DNA of 64,000 nt from Chrysomallon squamiferum (Eukaryota; Mollusca; Gastropoda; Neomphalida; Peltospiridae). Position 1 is the stretch's first letter, and each line of letters starts with the position of its first letter. The position numbers and the translations under genes were made by a program. The stretch spans positions 24,613,822-24,677,821 of the forward strand of contig CM022671.1 of assembly GCA_012295275.1 (NCBI GenBank), in the 5' to 3' direction. The notes below the pieces were generated by a model. The model made no database searches, was not told the DNA's origin, and saw nothing but the letters and a program-made list of their open reading frames with translations. Of the stretch, positions 60,932 to 64,000 are shown piece after piece.

Positions 60932-61200
60932 CTAATTGGCACAGTCCACAGTCACTTGCACATGGTAACCCGTGCCCCTACAAGTACAGCGTTGCAAAGT
61001 GCAGCCTGTAGTGCACTTGCTGTGCACCACATTCAACCGTGCATCGTTCTTAATACAAATGATTGGCTTGAATTGGTTGTTCTCACATTTCCAACCCCAG
61101 CCATTTGCATGAAGTACGGTCTCTGTTCCTAGCCACGTCATAATTTGGAAACAAACGCGCAAGGAACGGATAGTTCTATCAGTGGTAACTTTGACAGCAA
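60932..61200 (-). pseudogene. broken piece of a dispersed invertebrate repeat ORF, C-side
   Basis: The minus strand from about 61200 reads RSLRVCFQIMTWLGTE, then ANGWGWKCENNQFKPI and SKCTTGCTLQRCTCRGTGYH. The W-L-G, G-W-G-W and C-x-C-rich tail are the end of the same dispersed ORF (normally ..GW-W..P..RC-CK..C....C-C...GL-C...C). The usual central Pro-rich linker and several Cys are lost, so it is dead. Confidence 0.6.
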
Positions 61201-61365
61201 ATGCGTCCTCTAAATTCTTTGTTTTCTATTTTCGTTTACTGCCCCGTTTTTTTCCGAGTGATCTGCTTTCCTTGTGCTAAATAACCATAGCATTAACATT
61301 ATTCTGAGCAACAGCTCCAATTACAACACAGGATCCATAGAGAGCGGGTTGTCCAGTCCAAATTT

Positions 61366-61605
61366 TCAGTCTAACTTCAATCCCTTCTTAGTGCTGGTCT
61401 CTTGTTGTAAATGTTTATTGAAATCCAGCATCACAGTGTTTGTATTCAGAGCAGACTGGCGATGACATTGTCTACAGGATTCGTTGCCTTGTGTAAGATC
61501 TCCAGCACACCGCAACGGTCTCATTAATGTCTGTTCAAAGACAAGGTCACATCCAGTTCCAGGACCAAAAAAACCTGACTTGATATTTTCGGAATACATA
61601 TACAT
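61366..61605 (-). pseudogene. broken piece of a dispersed invertebrate repeat ORF, N-side
   Basis: The minus strand reads GPGTGCDLVFEQTLMRPLRC and then AGDLTQG. It resembles the (S)DLVIEQ-LMRS-K-GGLTRG word of an ORF found in many copies in mollusc and cnidarian genomes, usually listed as hypothetical. After about 61366 the frame is broken by stops. Function is unknown; no transposase motif is visible. Confidence 0.55.
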
Positions 61606-61898
61606 TCCTTGGCTGAAGGGTTTTCATGCTTTGTAGGTGAAGATACGCTGTCTTTTGGTAATAGAGGTGACCCACAGCAGCAAACAGAGGCAGACATTCA
61701 CCAGTAGCACCAACATTTGTTTCCTAAGATCACGTTTGATTTGCCATGACAAATATTCCAGCCACTTTTACCACGTTCACGCACAAGAACCATAGTTTAT
61801 CAAACAACTCGGAGTTTTCTGTAAAATTATCTCAAAGAGCGGTCTCGTTTAAGTTTGGGGTTTTATTTGCTGCAAATCTCACCTAAGACATGACGTGA

Positions 61899-63921
61899 AT
61901 ATTCCCGTATATACATACATACACACATATATACATACATACATACATACATACATACATACATACATACATACATACATTAGCACAAATAAATGCTACC
62001 TGGATATAGGTAGAAACGAGCAATGTACGAATATTAAAAGGCAGACACGATTACAGTTTACTAAGTTAATATCCTAGTTATATATTTAACATCAAATGAA
62101 TGGAATCCGTTTTTGTAGGTAAAGACATTAATTAAACACAAAGATTATTTTGTATTACATAATGTGATATCAACAGTTATCTTGTGTTTATAAATGTAAA
62201 ATGTATCCGTTAATCTCCTGTTAAAATATAAATATATGGTTAGGCACATTTATGGGAAAATTTCAGAAAAAAAGGGTTTATTTTACATATGTGAAACAAT
62301 AAAATATAATTTAGTAGGAGCAAAAAATATTGTTACGTTTTAACTAGTACGTTATATTCTTTTAATTTATTGTATTAGGAAACGTTTTGATAATTTAGTG
62401 TGTTTAATTGTCTTGTCACAGGTGACATCTTGCGGAAATACATTTGTCTAAAACCGTCACGTTTATTCATCCTTGTGTTAAATGGTGTTGATACATGAAC
62501 TGCGTAGGTTTAACTTGTATTAGAAAAGTAAACATTTAATTTAATTATGAAAGTACGGTTTATGCTGTGCTTAGAACTGCACAGCGTAAACTCTTCGTGT
62601 TTTTATGTTTGTTATTTGTTATTTGTTTATTTCATAGGCAAACAGGTAAAAAAAACAACAACATTTAAGCACATCTGTCTTAAAGCATGAAATTTGGTAA
62701 CATAAATACTTTGTTATTTAAAAGGTTTCTAAAATTTATAAAATCACATATTTTGTCCACCCATCTGCAAATAATTGTAATTTTGAAATTGTAGCATTGC
62801 CAATATCACTTGCTTCCCTTTAAAATCTGGATTCAGCAAATTTCAGCATCCAAACGTACCAGCTTTCATGGTCTTTGCCATATGTGCACATGTAATATAA
62901 TATTAGCGATCCTAATTGATAATCAGTAGTATTGTTTCTGGCAATATTATCAGCATACATTTAAAGAAATTAAAAAGTATACATATATTTAGAAAATACA
63001 TTGGCTCATAACAATTTATACACGTAGGTTTATATTCGTCTTGTATCACCTCAAGCAGGAAATTTTAATGTTAAAGAATTCTGATTTTCATATATTTATT
63101 TTACTAATTCTTCTACTGCTGCTGCTGCTACTACAACTACTACTACTACGACTACTACTAGTAGTACGACTAGTACTACTACTACTATTACCGCTATTAG
63201 TACTACTAGTACTACTACTGTTACTAGTACTATTATTACAACTACTACTGCTACAAGGACTACTACTACTACTACTATTACTACTATTACTAATACCACT
63301 ATTAGTACTACTATAACCTCTCTGCTACTACTATTACTGCTACTATTTCAATTACAACTTTCTTAAAATTAACTAAAAAAAGAAAAAAGAATGTAACATA
63401 GATTTCTGTTTTTCAAAAAATCGTTAACAAAAAGAGCTTCCTTATTTTAAAAATAAGAACTACCTCTTATTGCCCTATGTATTTAAACACGATGAAAGCG
63501 TACCAGCTGGTAACAGATACAACTTATTTTGTCCCCGCTGGGAGAGGTTGATTTTGTTGAAAGATATAAAGTAAAAAAAACCCCAACGACAACAGAAAAA
63601 ACGTCTATCACATTTCCGAAACGATTTATAAAATGTTAAGTGGATAAAATTTTGTTTACTGCTTTTTACCTCATTTACATTAAAATGTTGATAGAGATGA
63701 AGATAGTGATAGATATATCAATACAGATAGAGACATATAGACAGATAGATAGATAAATAGAGATATTTTCAGTAGTATTTTTAGAACGGTTGTTTGTAGA
63801 AGAGTTTATATTTATGTACACAGATATTTAGTTTGCGATTATCCACAAACCAGTACTGTCTATTGTTATGTGATAGAGATAGTGATAGATATATTAAAAT
63901 ATACATTGATAGACATAATGG

Positions 63922-63965
<44 letters not shown>

Positions 63966-64000
63966 CAGCGGTTGTTTATGTTTATCTACAGTTATTTCCT
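61899..64000. other. non-coding DNA to the window end
   Basis: (ATAC)n at about 61931-61980, a mixed (ACT)n tract at 63108-63345 and (GA)n at about 63930-63961. No gene was seen; the poly-Leu and poly-Val open frames over the ACT tract are artefacts. Confidence 0.6.
63108..63345. repeat. imperfect (ACT)n tract
   Basis: About 240 bases of ACT triplets with GCT, AGT and ATT variants, some as short inverted words (actagtagt). Confidence 0.92.

Larger units (their letters stand above)
60697..61898 (-). mobile_element. decayed mobile element with terminal inverted repeats
   Basis: The ends are inverted repeats: 60698-60750 on the plus strand (tcacgtgacgccataggtga then gatttgctgcaaataatgcc) matches the reverse complement of about 61847-61898 (tcacgtcatgtcttaggtga then gatttgcagcaaataaaacc). 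A weaker inner match, ataaactatg, also pairs. Between them the minus strand carries two broken pieces of a dispersed protein (next entries). Class unknown to me; the structure suggests a DNA transposon or a cassette carried by one. Confidence 0.65.

Noticed and set aside
63041-63316. Poly-Leu and poly-Val frames
   Set aside because: Products of the imperfect ACT trinucleotide tract.

Overview
The window is animal (metazoan) nuclear DNA, most likely from a mollusc and probably a gastropod. It is AT-rich, the genes are split by GT-AG introns, there are long CA, GA and trinucleotide microsatellites, and it carries decayed copies of a tRNA-headed SINE that I know from mollusc genomes. There are no bacterial operons, ribosome binding sites or CRISPR arrays. 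Species cannot be named from the sequence alone.

Two protein-coding genes can be supported, and they converge. (1) Plus strand, about 18.0-34.3 kb: a secreted thrombospondin type-1 protein of the SBSPON (RPE-spondin) family. Three exons are certain (24082-24297, 33116-33239, 34054-34342). A fourth, a signal-peptide exon at 18034-18100, is likely because its splice phase fits. The assembled model has 231 residues and lacks the somatomedin-B domain that gives the family its name. (2) Minus strand, 55682-49813: a complete eight-exon M14 zinc carboxypeptidase of the N/E subfamily, closest to carboxypeptidase M. It has 426 residues with a signal peptide, all expected zinc and catalytic residues, a transthyretin-like domain and a C-terminal hydrophobic tail typical of a GPI signal. 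A non-coding first exon and TATA promoter near 57.3 kb are proposed.

Layout: 1-18 kb has no recognisable gene and holds SINE relics and several decayed short-unit tandem arrays. 18-34.3 kb is the SBSPON-like gene, with introns of about 6.0, 8.8 and 0.8 kb full of repeats. 34.3-37 kb is its probable 3' UTR or flank. 37-49.8 kb is the space between the convergent 3' ends; it includes a 30-copy 39-bp minisatellite and a decayed array of about 230-bp units. 49.8-57.4 kb is the carboxypeptidase gene. 57.4-64 kb is repeat-rich flank with a mobile-element relic of about 1.2 kb bounded by inverted repeats (60.7-61.9 kb).

The two halves differ in base composition. CpG is strongly depleted from 1 to about 37.06 kb and much commoner to the right, where the very long GA and CA microsatellites also lie. 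This looks like a boundary between a germline-methylated and an unmethylated domain. I see no functional link between the two genes beyond both products being extracellular or cell-surface. I found no clearly new biological system. The best leads are the SMB-less spondin, the CpG boundary, an inverted repeat pair that brackets carboxypeptidase exons 1-2, and the inverted-repeat-bounded element.
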